A stretch of DNA of 64,000 nucleotides, taken from Amphiura filiformis (Eukaryota; Echinodermata; Ophiuroidea; Amphilepidida; Amphiuridae). A program made the position numbers and the translations under genes. The notes under the pieces were generated by a model. The model was not told the DNA's origin and searched no databases. It saw nothing but the letters and a program-made list of their open reading frames with translations. The stretch is taken from NCBI RefSeq assembly GCF_039555335.1, contig NC_092628.1, positions 82,362,315 through 82,426,314 on the forward strand, read 5' to 3'. Positions 35,442 through 46,922 of the stretch are shown one piece after another. Numbering within the stretch: the stretch's first letter is position 1; every line of letters starts with the position of its first letter.

Positions 35442-37065
35442 CTAACACTTGAATACGGTGGTGGAAGCTTTATATTTATCCCTATCGGGCATGAGGGCCA
35501 GTAGGGCGTTCCACCGCCTGATGTGCATAAGATGGCATGTTGTTGACACCCTCCTCTCAATGGTATTCCAGTCTTCCTTGGAGATTGCAGTAGATGTGAT
35601 GAAGGGTGCTTGTTGAGGGTTTAACATGAGCATAGCCCGGGTGCTCTCAGACTTCCATGCAGTCGCGATCTCCTCTTCCAGTACAGTGTCCTTTGTGATC
35701 TCTGTCATGCTTGCCAGGAGGTTGTTACGTAGATCATCAGAGACTCTGCACGATGCTAAGAAGTGGGCTCGATCTTCAGGCTTCTTATTACACACTTTGC
35801 ACGTAGGGTCAACTGCATTTTGGTTGAATTGGGCCAGGTTACCTTGCAGCGTGTATGTGCCAGTAAGCAGTTTGGCACGCGTTTTGGCTCGCGTGACCAG
35901 CTTCGTATTCCCGAGGGAAGACTGCCATACCGGATGCGGTTCACCCGGAGTTACTTTCTCTGGGGGCAGGTACTTCAGTGATGTTTTGCTTCCCATTTCT
36001 GCATAGCTTCTCAGCTTCCAGATTTCGAGGACAGCTTCTTTCACAGTCTCCTTCCATTGGATCTTAGTTGGGGTGCTTAGAAGAAGTTGACCAAGGGTAG
36101 GCAGATGATATAACTCAAGTAAGGCTGCCATTTCACAGACCCAAGAGTTGGTTCTCCCCAGAGCGTGCTGCCTGGTGATGATAGCGTGGGTATACGATTC
36201 TGCATCCTTGACTGCATTCCACAACAAGGCTAATTTGATCTTATGTATTCTGTAGCATATCGGCAGACAACCAAGCAGTATCAGAGCTCCTACGTTGGAG
36301 GTCCTGTCAGGAAGACCTTGCAGCATCTTGACCGCATGATGGTGGAAATTCTCAAGACTTCTTGTGTGTAGTTTTTCCTTCAGCCAGAGTTCGGTTCCAT
36401 ATGTTAACCTAGGTACGACATATAGGTTGTAGATACGAGCTCCCACTGTTGGATTCAGACCACCATTTCCATGCACGGTTGGTGCTGAGAAGGCTGTATA
36501 GACACTTCCGAGCTGAATTGATGTTGGTCTCCACACGTGTCTTATTCAGGCCAGAAGTGGTGCCATGGATGATGCCGAGATGGACTGCATCCTCCATCAC
36601 CTGCGGCTAGGGGTGCGTCTTCGAGAACTAGTTGTTGGATCTGATCACTGGCGCTCTTCCGGTGGTAATAGAGCAGAGCACTCTTGCTGGTGTTGATGGC
36701 GTATCTGTTGTGGTGTGTGTACTCTTCCACAATATCCAGTAGTTGTTGTGTGCCTTCTTCGTCTTTGCTTAATAGAACCACATCATCCGCAACTGTAGGG
36801 CATGATGCTGGAGTGGAGCCGACTCTCAGGCTGGCAGCTGACCTTTCCAGGAGAGTAGCAGGTCATTGATAAAGATCTTGTACGCTAGGGGTGACCCTTT
36901 GCCCCCTTGCCTCACACCTTGCCTGATAGGGAAACCCTCAGAAGTTCTGCCTTCCCATCCCACGGTAGCAGTGTTGTTCTTGCTCCATTGATGCATAACA
37001 GTCCATATATCTTTGGGGATTCCTAGGAGTGCCATCTTCCTGAGTAGCCCATCTAACCATGTTTG
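35442..37065 (-). pseudogene. reverse transcriptase (LINE ORF2-like), frameshifted
   Basis: Frame segments 37065-36826, 36795-36600, 36600-36490 and 36490-35442 encode successive parts of one polyprotein: RT palm with the GVRQGG and ADDVVLLS blocks, an RT thumb region with NRYAINTSKSALLYYH, then the long C-terminal domain ending in a CCHC-like zinc-binding motif. The breaks between segments are small frame changes, so no intact enzyme can be made. The C-terminal segment of roughly 350 codons has stayed open, suggesting an insertion that is not very old. Confidence 0.85.
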
Positions 37066-37169
37066 TGATCGAGGTCAGAGGTGAAATCTGTCAATCAAAC
37101 TACTTTGCGATATTTTAGGGAAATATTTTGCCGAAGGCATTGAGGTGGTGTGGTTTGAACCATGGCAAT

Positions 37170-37510
37170 ATTAGTCTCCACAGCAGCCAGTTTGGTTCCG
37201 CTCCCTCCACACAAACAGTCTGCCAATGGCCACTTATAACGCCGTTTCTGATTGGCTACACGTATATAGCCGTAGAGCTGTGCATACGGGAACTTGATTG
37301 ACCTCAGTCTAGCTGGCGAGATGGCGGGTCAAACTTGCTCATGAATAATAAAGTAGCCGTGTAGCCGATCGACCAATTGAAAGCTTTGTTTGACGTCAAG
37401 CTGGATGACGTCGGCAGAAAACCGTTAGCGAATCAAAAGGACCAGTTCGTGACCATTGGCAGACTGTTTGTGTGGAGGGAGCGTAACCAAACTGGCTGCG
37501 GAGGAGACTA
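37170..37510. mobile_element. MITE with ~75 bp inverted ends
   Basis: Left arm from TAGTCTCCACAGCAGCCAGT through CCCTCCACACAAACAGTCTG to CCAATGG; right arm is the complement, ending GGAGGAGACTA. The interior has no open frame. Confidence 0.85.
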
Positions 37511-37572
37511 TGGCAATATGCGCTACACTTTATACTAAGGCTATACTAGGAAAATACCATTTTGTTAATGGA

Positions 37573-37861
37573 TTAACCCTAACAGAACTAGGACTCACTA
37601 AAGCTCACTATTAAAACCGCTCTGCGTGCATGCATTCCACGGGACTTGATGACGCAATCAGACCAAGTCATATATACCCAGGGAATCGTTGGCCGGGCCA
37701 ACGTCACCTGTGTAGCTACATGCTGGGGATCTTCTGCGTGGCATGCGAGGGGTCCGAGGTTCGAATCCCGGGGTGCCAAGTGACTTTCCTCTTCATCTTC
37801 TCTCCTTTTCGTTCCTTCTTTCCCTTCCGATAGCCAAAAACCTCGGTAGGGTTAGGGTTAA
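37573..37861. mobile_element. TTAA/CCCTAAC element, copy 1, with tRNA-like B box
   Basis: Flanked by TTAA (37573-37576 and 37858-37861), with short inverted ends CCCTAAC and GTTAGGG. TTAA followed by CCCT is the terminal pattern of piggyBac-type elements. Inside, GGTTCGAATCC at 37758-37768 is a perfect tRNA-type B box, and about 48 bases upstream GTAGCTACATGCTGG loosely fits an A box, so a tRNA-derived (SINE-like) core may be present. An almost identical copy follows 30 bp downstream. Confidence 0.75.
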
Positions 37862-37891
37862 TGACCATGCATATTTTCCCTATATGCCTTC

Positions 37892-38182
37892 TTAACCCTA
37901 ACAGAACTAGGACTCACTAAAGCTCACTATTAAAACCGCTCTGCGTGCATGCATTCCACGGACTTGATGACGCAATCAGACCAAGTCATATATACCCAGG
38001 GAATCGTTGGCCGGGCCAACGTCACCTGTGTAGCTACATGCTGGGGATCTTCTGCGTGGCATGCGAGGGGTCCGAGGTTCGAATCCAGGGGTGCCAAGTG
38101 ACTTTCCTCTTCATCTTCTCTCCTTTTTCGTTCCTTCTTTCCCTTCCGATAGCCAAAAAACCTCGGGTAGGGTTAGGGTTAA
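37892..38182. mobile_element. TTAA/CCCTAAC element, copy 2
   Basis: Same as the copy at 37573 but for a few substitutions and single-base gaps, in the same orientation; TTAA at 37892 and 38179. The B-box word is at 38076-38086. The right-hand TTAA is also the left-hand TTAA of the foldback element that follows. Confidence 0.78.
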
Positions 38183-38845
38183 GGGATCTAGAATGAGCGT
38201 ATGGCGTTTCGACAGTATTTTTTTGTGGGACATGAGAGCACCTCAGACGTATCGAGTTGCATTCTGAATACGAAGCATGTCTTTCTGATATCAAATAATT
38301 TTCATTTTTTGAAATTCACGATATTATAATACAAATTTAATGACAAATTATTAAAATTTGATATTTTTCAAATTTTTGATATATAACAGTCCTCGAAATC
38401 AATTTTATAAATCTAATGATATATTTTAAAGTGTATGTAGCTGGGAGGAAAAGCCGACGATCAATTGAAAATTTTGACCTTTTATATTGAAGATATGGAT
38501 TTTTTTCCCCAAAAGACCTATTTTTTTGGTGTTTCGGGAAAAAAACCCATATCTTCAATACGAAAGGTCAAAATTTTCAATTAATCGTCGGCTTTTCATC
38601 CCACATACATACACTTTAAGTATAAATCATCAGATTTATAAAGTTTACTTCAAGTACTGTTAAATATCAAAAATATCAATTTTAATGATTTGCCATAAAA
38701 TGTGTATTACATTGCGAATTTCAAAAAATCAAAATTATTTGATATCAGAAGGACATTCTTCGTATTCAGAATGCAATTCGATATGTCGGATGTGCTCTAA
38801 TGTCCCACAATAAATACTGTCCAAACGTTCATACCCCTTCCTTAA
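38179..38845. mobile_element. TTAA-flanked foldback element (arms ~320 bp)
   Basis: Nearly all of the element is a single inverted repeat: TTGAAATTCACGATATT, AAAGTGTATGTAGCTGGGAG, GCCGACGATCAATTGAAAAT and CAATTTTGACC-type words in the left half have complements in the right half, meeting at about 38520. TTAA lies at both ends (38179, 38842). Half of a relative is at 57376-57676, and a small terminal piece at 55733. Confidence 0.85.
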
Positions 38846-38935
38846 GCCATTCGATTTTTTGGGAATGCCCACGGTTAAAAATGTAAAGAACCTTTTAACC
38901 GTGGCACTCCCAAAACAATCCAGAGAACGGCTTAA
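38842..38935. mobile_element. 94 bp TTAA-flanked hairpin
   Basis: TTAAGCC at the left and GGCTTAA at the right; arms carry TTTTGGGAATGCCCACGGTT and the near complement AACCGTGGCACTCCCAAAA. It shares its left TTAA with the foldback element before it. Confidence 0.8.
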
Positions 38936-38940
38936 TCTAG

Positions 38941-39537
38941 TACCGTAAAATGGGGTAACTTCGGTCAGCGGGGTAACTTTGGTCGGTCAAATATTTTTTT
39001 TAAATGGTCATATTTTCGTACAGCAATATTGTTTTTAGTCATATTTGGTGTCAATTTGTTAAGAAATATGTTTGGAAGAAATAATAGTCGCTCATGTGTA
39101 ATTTCCTTGAAATTTACGAAAAAAGCGGGATTTTTGACCAAAAATCAGCATTATTTTACATTTTTTTCAGAAAAATTAAAAATCGATATTTGTGAGCAAG
39201 GATGTGTGTTTGATTAATTTTGCAAGGTGTCAAATGTCACAAAAACAACAACTTGCCCATATTCAGCGAAGATCAATTTTTTGATTTTTTTCCTTCATGG
39301 AATGTAATACTGTGACCAAAGTTGCCCCAAAGGCGGGTAACTTTGGTCAGGTCATTTTGAACCTCTAGGGCACCCTTACAAAATTATTAAAAATCTTTTT
39401 CAACTTCAAGGTGTAGAAGGGAACCCTAATGTCACAAAAAGAGTTAATTAGAAATATAATTGGTTTTGTTTGGAAGCAGTGGTTTAAAAACTCTGAAAAG
39501 TGCCCAAAGTTACCCCATTTTACGGTAACAACCGGTT
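38941..39537. mobile_element. TA-flanked MITE with CCGTAAAATGGGGTAACTT ends
   Basis: Inverted ends CCGTAAAATGGGGTAACTT and AAGTTACCCCATTTTACGG, with TA on each side as in Tc1/mariner-type elements. The phrases GGGTAACTTTGGTC and GTGACCAAAGTTGCCCC also recur inside. No transposase frame. Confidence 0.85.
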
Positions 39538-42063
39538 TTCCAGAATCAATCAGAACTGTTAAACGCTGTTAAACTCAGTGACCCCCACCCCTCCCCCCCA
39601 AGTTGTTGTTTTGGTGTCTTTTTTTGGGTGGAGCGATCCTGACTAGTCGAGCGGTCACTGGGATTTTATTGAGCGGGTCTCGGAATTAGACTAGAAAAAA
39701 GTGCAACTTTATAGAATCTTAATAAGAATTCCCTTTAAAAGGGAAAGCCAGCATCAATGTAGAAGAGGTCTTGTAATTCAGTATCGAAGTTACGTAATGT
39801 TACTATGTCAACGGGATCACGCGCTTGAGTTATGAACCACGATCGAAACAATCACCACACAAAGTATATGGCACTTGAAGGCATATCAAAATAGCGTGAT
39901 CCGGTAACCAAGAGAATTACGTAACCACTTCGATGCTGAATTAGTTTGGGTCACCGTGAAAGGCATTTTTAGGATCACGCTTACATCCCGGTTACTTGAC
40001 AGTCCACCAAACCATCAATGATGAGAACATGCACACTGACACACCAAAAACATTAACTCATATAACTCCTGTCAAGGCTTTAATTCATTACTCCAAATTG
40101 TTCTGTCTTTTTGTCTTTTCTGCTTTTTAACCATGCTTATTATCAATATCAAGAAATACACTGCAGTTGTTTGTTAGTTAATTCGCTTTATAAACTCAAC
40201 TTACATCCACATTTTATTTTCAAATAATTTTATATTAATTCACAATATGTAGTTTACTATAAAGTAGATAGTGGCAAGCACATGATAAAGGACTGATCAC
40301 TCACTACAATCTTCACTTTTTCTTAGTCCAAAACTCCTGCAAAGCTATGGACATGGCATCTTACCAACTCCATTCTATAATAGTCTGCATTGTGTGTTTT
40401 CTCAGTCTTCAATCATTTTGTTATTTTGTTGAATGTTATTTTATGAATCAAATAAAAAAGATAGAAAGTGGCTTCACTTTAGCTATGTGTCATTTTACAG
40501 TATTTATACAATAATTTACATGTATTTATATTCTATAAGTACATGTCAAAATATGGGGTAGGGGCCTACATTGTTCAATACTATATAGGCTTATGCCCAT
40601 ATTATAGCTAGCCCCTAAAAACTTTATTTTCCCTCAGAATTTTTCCCGTTGAAAAGACAAAACTGATGGTTAAATAATTTCATCAATAACATTAATTTGA
40701 GTTATTTATAATGAAGATTTTGATTCTACAACATTATTAGATCTATTTATCAACAACTCAATTATGCACTCACAGGTAATCAAACACCATGCTATGATAG
40801 TCAAGGATACCGACATGACCTCATTGGTGATATAATTACCTTGTTGACCATGTTGATATGTAAGCTATAGAACAAATTATTGTTGTATGTATAGGCCTAA
40901 CCTATAACTTTAAAAGTCATAATTAATTCAAACTTAACTTTGGCAATACTCGCTCGTTTTCGTTCGTTGAAACGGCAAAACATACTTTCGTTTCCTTACA
41001 AATCGAATAGCAAACATCAAAAACATTTTCACCACAAAAAGTAAAATAAAATAATTCATACCAATAGAAGAAGGCGATAATCTTTTGTGTAGACAAATCC
41101 CATCTATGAAACAGATACCAGCCCCTGATGGGCTGGCGAAAAGAAAGTTCTATATTAAACATGTTAAATAACCTAAAATATTTAAATAGACCTAGGGATT
41201 TCCTAATAAATTCAAGGACTCATCGCTAAGTTAAGAACCGTTTTTGGTTCAATAAAACCATTTTCTTGGCTAAAGAATCTTTTTTTTTTCGATAGCAACG
41301 AACCGTTAATAAAGATCCCTTCCCTCTATATCTAATATGTAATATTGTGGAAATTATGACCTATTATTCTAAATATGCCTACATGTTATAATAAACAATA
41401 TTTATTATTTATTCATTGTATACTTTTGTTGAATTTCGAATTTATAAATCTTGTAATTCTTCTACTTACAAGGCTTGTGGGTTTTTTCTTAATATTTTAA
41501 TTTTGTTGTTATAGTATTATAAGTACAATTGTTGCATGTATTTATTGAAACATAGGCCTATAAGGTAAAGGTACCATAACAACACGCTGTGCGTAGTGGC
41601 CGATCCCCGGGGGGCCGATCATCATCTGCACTGCTCTTCATACTTGTGTCATAATTTTAAAATGTTCCTTACTATTTTGTATATAAAATATATATTTTTT
41701 GTAATATGTTTGTATTTGAATGGATGAAATAAATAAACTGAAACTGAAGGTCTCTAAGATTCTACAAAGAACCCCATGGAACCAAAATGGTTCTTCATAG
41801 AACCTTATATAAGCTTCATATTCAATTTATTTCCATCAAAAATCACATACATAATAACACCAACAATTTTACATTTAAAAAAAAAGATGAAGGAGGTGCA
41901 ACTGAAAGCAAAAGCATGAGAAAACGTTGCACCACCTGACAATTAAATTAAACACTCAAAACCAAACAGACATACAAACATGACATGACAAGAGCGGTGA
42001 CCGAGAACACACACACACAAAGCAAAAATATAAATATATGAGAAAAGAATCATTTACATTACA
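39538..42063. other. no gene seen
   Basis: AT-rich spacer. Positions 41580-41750 look like the 3' end of an old retroelement (ending in AAATAAATAAACTGAAACTG), and GAACC/GGTTC words cluster at 41230-41300 and 41760-41810. No coding exon is supported. Confidence 0.45.
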
Positions 42064-42265
42064 GACATATTCCAGGGAATATGGAGAATGAGAGAGGGCT
42101 GGAGGAAGGGGGGAAAGAGGAAGAAATGAAGAGATATAATAAAGACAAGAAGATAAATAGAAATATAAGGAAAGTGATGCGAATGAGAGAGCGCGAGAGG
42201 GGACAAGGAGAGCGAGGGAGTGATAAAGTGTAGGCCTAGGAAAGAATAAGTACAGAGAAGGGGAA
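42064..42265. repeat. polypurine (GA-rich) tract
   Basis: About 200 bases almost free of pyrimidines on the plus strand, built from AGAG, GGAA and GAAA words. It is low-complexity DNA with no coding meaning. Confidence 0.75.
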
Positions 42266-44400
42266 AGAAAGGAATGATGAATACATTTGATAATAATTAT
42301 TAGGCCTATATAATAGAGACTTTGCGGAATGAAGTTACTGGAATCGATTCGATTTCTTGCTCAAATTCACTTCAACGCGAACGTCAGATTGGTTTCTGTA
42401 CCAACAGCGTCTTGTTGTTTAAACTAGGGGAAGTGTATCAATGGGTGATCAAAAGAAGGGTATGTAAAAGCGACTACAACAAATTTCTCCCTTTTGTTTG
42501 CTGAAGTGGTTTGTTGGTAACACTTACGCGCTTAGTTTGAATAAACATGGATTACATCTCCAGGCGATGACCAATGCAATGGGAATTAGGCCTATGTTAT
42601 GAGCTATACGCTAATATTATACTTCTAAACATGTTTCAATTAAATATTCTTGTGATATGCCTATATTATTGTCCCGGATTATTATAATAAAAGCTCAATT
42701 ATTATTCCAGTAAACGTTAGCTTTGTCAATTTTATATTTCCATCAGGACACAATCCCATTTTATCTGTTTGCTCTCCCTAGCACCCCCCCCCCCCCCCAC
42801 CACCACCACCACCTCTCCATATCCTCCCTTCCCTCCATCTATTCATCTATCCTCACTTTCCCACTCCCCAGTGGCGTTGCCAGGAGTTTTCTTTTAGGAG
42901 GGCAAGGACTCCTCTTTGCATTCTGATCGAATTAAATATATCTCCCCGAATGATCCCCATTTTGTTCTTTAAAAACTCCCAGAATTTTGAATTTCAACCA
43001 ACATATTTCTGGCTCCTTTTTCTGACATTCTTATTTGTTGTAACAAATAGGCCTCCTCTTTTAATAATGAATAATTTGGTTGACATACAATACCCATAGG
43101 CCTATTCCCCGCCTATATGCCCCAATGTATAACTTATGTTTGATGAGTGTGTTTAAAGAGTGTCAGCGTATAGCGTGGCACATGTTAGACCAGCTTTCTG
43201 CTGAATTGGGGTACATAATGTAGGCCTAAATGAATAAAATAAATAATTAAATAAAATACCTGAACAGTACAAGCATATTTGGTTATATAGAGGTGTAATT
43301 ATAAGACACGCAACGTTGTAAAAAAATTTTCACAGTAGCTGCAATTCGCAGAAGTTCAGTACACTGCTGGGTCCCGTAAAATCAGGCCATTTTACGGGAA
43401 CTTAATCCCCTTGGCGTTGAAGTCGAAGCCAAAACTTGGTTCCGCAAGCTGATTTGGTGTACGTCATGAGCACACACAAAAGCATATACCAAGTGTGACG
43501 TTTGGAACAAAAATATTTTGATCTAATTCAATCAGTAATTTTCAGCAACATGTGGCATGTTTTTTACCCAAACCAAATTAGATTTCCAATAATTGGTCTA
43601 TTAACTAGATAATACATAAGTGGTAATTATGTAGTCTATGAGGAAATATACAAACTATTGTTCTTAATTATGACGTATTTTCATCATAATTTACGGCACA
43701 CTATATATTCTCGCGTTAACTTTAACTTCAAGCGGCTTTAATGGCAGAGTGGTTTTGAATACATAATCCTCTATAATCCTCTAGACGTTAAAGTTTGTGG
43801 TTACTAACTTCATTTCGCAAGGTCTCTAATAACTAAACACATAACAGCAGCACTGGGCAGCCATTCGATGATGTTAATGCCTTTATTCCTTACGTAATTA
43901 AAACGCCCAGTCAGGCGTATTTTACACTTGCCAAACACAAGTCACCCAATTTCGAAAACTGGACGTTGAATGTACACTCTCATGAATATTGATTGGCAAC
44001 ATTTTCCAATATGTCAGCGCTCTAATCGGAAACAATAGAACAAAAGACCCTGCAGAGCGTTGATACAGCGTGACTTGCCATGTGACTGTGTTTACACAAC
44101 TAATTATACGCTCAAGGACATAGACACTGGACATGTGATGTGACCGTTCAACCAGGGAAGCGAGATAATACCCAAGTTTCGATTGTAATTTATATTCCGT
44201 GTTACGTCAAAATATTCGAAATCATGATAATATATTTTAAACGAACGGATTCTTTCTGTAAATTTTAATACATTTCACTTTTGAGCTTGAGGAACAGCGT
44301 GATGTTATGGCTATTTTTAAAAATGCTCTGATTGTTCAGTTTGTTCACGATATACAAAGTACATAGTCATAGTTCATAGACAGTTCATTGTATGTATTGT
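42266..44400. other. no gene seen
   Basis: Spacer with a C-tract followed by CAC triplets at 42783-42812 and a fragment of a CAGTGGCG-ended element near 42871. Short open frames lack domains. Confidence 0.45.
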
Positions 44401-44477
44401 AATGTGTCATTTGCGTGATGTTATTCCTCTGCCGATTGCTTAATTCGAGAACTGACAGGAGCTAGAGAGAACGACAG
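44400..44477 (+). other. possible untranslated first exon of the hydrolase gene
   Basis: A strong donor, GACAG|GTAAGT, ends at 44477, preceded by a non-coding stretch without a usable long frame. The next strong acceptor on this strand with a gene behind it is at 46823 (CATTTCATTTCAG), just before the hydrolase coding exon. Linking the two is inference; cDNA data would decide. Confidence 0.25.
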
Positions 44478-44767
44478 GTAAGTTTATTCATAACTTGACC
44501 GTGCGTATCATGCGACTATTTCAAATCAAAACCAAGTTAGGCCTATTCAATTAAAATTATGTGATCTAAGATGCAGATGTCGCCGTACCGTGAACTACCA
44601 AATGACCATACGGGGATAGCAAAAAAGCAAACTAAATCAGTACCAACTGACCAGCAGGGAAATTTTGAATAGATCTTAAATATTCAAGTAGTGTATACAT
44701 AACCAAGGAAAATAAATTAACATCCAAAAACTGTTTAATATGTAAAACCAGGGATATATCCCTGGTA

Positions 44768-44885
44768 AAACAACATCCAAAATTTAGGGTTATTGCAAAA
44801 AGACAAACCTATTATAAGAGCAAAAAAGCAAACTAAAACGCCGGTTGTTTTGTCTTTTTTAACCCTAAATTTTGGATGTTGTTGT
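44768..44885. repeat. inverted repeat
   Basis: Arms ACAACATCCAAAATTTAGGG and CCCTAAATTTTGGATGTTGT around about 70 bp, with a short ATATATCCCTGG palindrome just outside. Confidence 0.75.
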
Positions 44886-44984
44886 AGGCCTATATATTAA
44901 ACTTTGGTTATTAACACAAGGGGATAATCATATCGCAAAAACTATCCGCAAGACACGCAGGAAGACACGCCGTGAACCTAATTA

Positions 44985-45266
44985 AGGGACCGTTCACAAA
45001 CACTTGTAAGGGGGGGGGCCTGATGCAAAAAAAAATTTATCGCGAAAACTTTTCCCCCCCCTTTACAGACCTCGAAAATTTCAGGGCCCCCCTTTTTGAC
45101 ATGAAAATTATGGGTCAACCCCATAGAAAAGCATATAAACTCAATTTTTCCAGGAAAATTTGTGGTCATGTTTTTCAGGCCCCCCCCCCCTAAGGAGGCT
45201 CAAAAATTTTCAGGGCCCCCTTTTTGCATCAGCACCCCCCCTTACAAGTGTTTGTGAACGGTCCCT
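44985..45266. mobile_element. MITE with GGGACCGTTCACAAACACTT ends, copy 3
   Basis: The best-preserved copy of the family: ends AGGGACCGTTCACAAACACT and AGTGTTTGTGAACGGTCCCT. The core is shared with 33364-33600. C-tracts and GGGCCC words fill the arms. Confidence 0.9.
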
Positions 45267-45700
45267 AATATATCAATAGATGAATAAAAATTGTTAACTG
45301 CGTAACAGATACCTCATTCGGCACAATGCGACTTTACTCCCCCAAGTTATACCAATTCAAATGGACTCGTGACCTAAACATGTTAAAAGAGAACATTTTC
45401 AAAGGTGACATATATCATGAATTGAATACAGGACACTTACAGGACGTTTCGAGTGAGTCCAAATTTCGTCACGCTCTTTTTCATCCATACATTAAGGTCA
45501 ACCCTGGAATTATGGAAACTTTCGGGCATCATAACTGCTAAATTGTTGGTCTAAAGTATATAAAAGTATACATATTTAGAATGGCAAAGACTTGATAAGT
45601 TCATCTGTGAGGTCAAATTTGGTCCAAAATCCCAAAAAACTGTTTTTTTTTGTGCCACTTCCTTTTCGTACATCCTACCAAAAACATTCTTGGGCCAAAA

Positions 45701-45930
45701 ATGTTTTTTTATTAATTTTGAAAAACTAGATAAAAATATCTAGGAGCCGTATTTTTATTTTTTTGAATTTTGACCAACTTCACCAAAACTATTTGAAATT
45801 TGGGCGAAAATCTGGCTTTTTTATGATTTTTTTGGTGCAAATTTCGAAAGTTGGTCGAAATTCAAAAAAATGAAAAAACAGCTCCTAGATATTTTTATCT
45901 AGTTTTTAAAAATTAATTTAAAAAAACCCA
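45701..45930. repeat. inverted repeat
   Basis: Arms with TAATTTTGAAAAACTAGATA, AAATATCTAGGAGC and TTGAATTTTGACCAACTT, and their complements on the other side. Probably a MITE body. Confidence 0.7.
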
Positions 45931-46244
45931 CCAAGTTTCATACCCATACGACAATTTTTGCTAATTTGACCTCAAATGACCTTGGGTGACCTTGACCCAC
46001 TAACCAATACACACTTGTTCTGTCTGGGGTCAAGCCTAAATAAGCTCAAATAGCAAATAATAGGCCTGTTCAAATGTAACCCGGGGAATGAAATTTTGCT
46101 TAAATTCTATGTATGACATTTTTGCTTATAATTATCTTTGGCACAAATCAAATGATAAACAGCCTTACACTTTTTATGGTGATTTCATCCTTTTGGGTCC
46201 CCACTTTGCCTCAGTGCCAAATCACAAGTCATTAGCAATTCATA

Positions 46245-46752
46245 TACTGTAAAACCTCGTCTATAAGCATATAGAATGCGTTTGATGAAAGCTGCATTAA
46301 TCCAGGTGCCATTCAGTGACAAATGTACACTGTATAACATTATTGATTTTGAACAAATAAATTACTGATACAAGCATATACAAACAAGTACCCTTATAAA
46401 ACAAATCTATTGTATTGGCATATTTACAGTTGTTTCATATGAATTTAGCTTTCATCAAAAACACTATAATATGTGACCATCCAGCACAACTGAGCCCTGA
46501 AGTTGCCAATCATCATTTTGAGATATTCAACCAAAATATTCTGCTTGAAATTAGCTTTAAAATGATGTATATCATGTCTATAGTACTTGACATTTAAGTA
46601 GTGAAAAATCAATAAAACAGTCAATAAATCCTTTGTTTCCTATTGTTTATTGTTAAGTTCAATGGAGCATATCTCAATATTGGCACTGGAGACATCCGGG
46701 CTCAGTTGTGGTGGATGGTCACATATATACTTGTAGACGAGGTTTTACGGTA
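46245..46752. mobile_element. TA-flanked MITE with CTGTAAAACCTCGTCTATAAG-type ends
   Basis: Left end CTGTAAAACCTCGTCTATAA, right end CTTGTAGACGAGGTTTTACGG, each bordered by TA. Inside, a second inverted pair (GTGACCATCCAGCACAACTG and its complement) makes it doubly folded. Ends of the CAGTAAAACCTC type are known in pogo/Tigger elements. It ends about 70 bp before the acceptor of the hydrolase coding exon. Confidence 0.8.
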
Positions 46753-46922
46753 TTGTATTTCCAATCCATTCCTGCATAGAAGTTAGTTGAACACGTTGTA
46801 TTATCCATTTCATTTCATTTCAGGACTTAAAGCCCAGTCTACACCTCTGCTTGTACCTGTTCCAGCAAATAAGAATCCATCTCAAATGCTATGCATAGAA
46901 AACGGTGTCGGTCAACTTTATC

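Larger units (their letters stand above)
34031..37070 (-). mobile_element. 5'-truncated non-LTR retrotransposon
   Basis: Read on the minus strand, it begins at about 37070 inside a reverse transcriptase domain, runs through the C-terminal region to a stop at 35442, and ends in an (AAC)n run (TTG repeats at 34031-34060), a typical LINE 3' tail. RT features: a GVRQGGKGSPLAYKIFINDL block (about 36870-36930) and ADDVVLLS (near 36770-36795), matching the F/YADD catalytic box. The C-terminal region (36536-35442) includes PRLTYGTELW and a CKVCNKKPEDRAHFLASC zinc-binding motif. At least three frameshifts (near 36840, 36600 and 36490) break the frame, so it is dead. The 5' part (endonuclease) is missing. 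I cannot assign a clade. Confidence 0.88.

Noticed and set aside
37709-37775. A true tRNA gene
   Set aside because: The B box is perfect, but no acceptor stem or proper D and anticodon arms can be folded; it repeats within a mobile element.
37846-38182. Telomere repeats (TTAGGG)
   Set aside because: Only GGGTTAGGGTTAA at the ends of two elements, explained by their terminal repeats plus TTAA.
45326-45541. 71-codon frame upstream of the hydrolase as its first coding exon
   Set aside because: An in-frame stop precedes the hydrolase ATG and the frame has no donor that would join it; no known motif.
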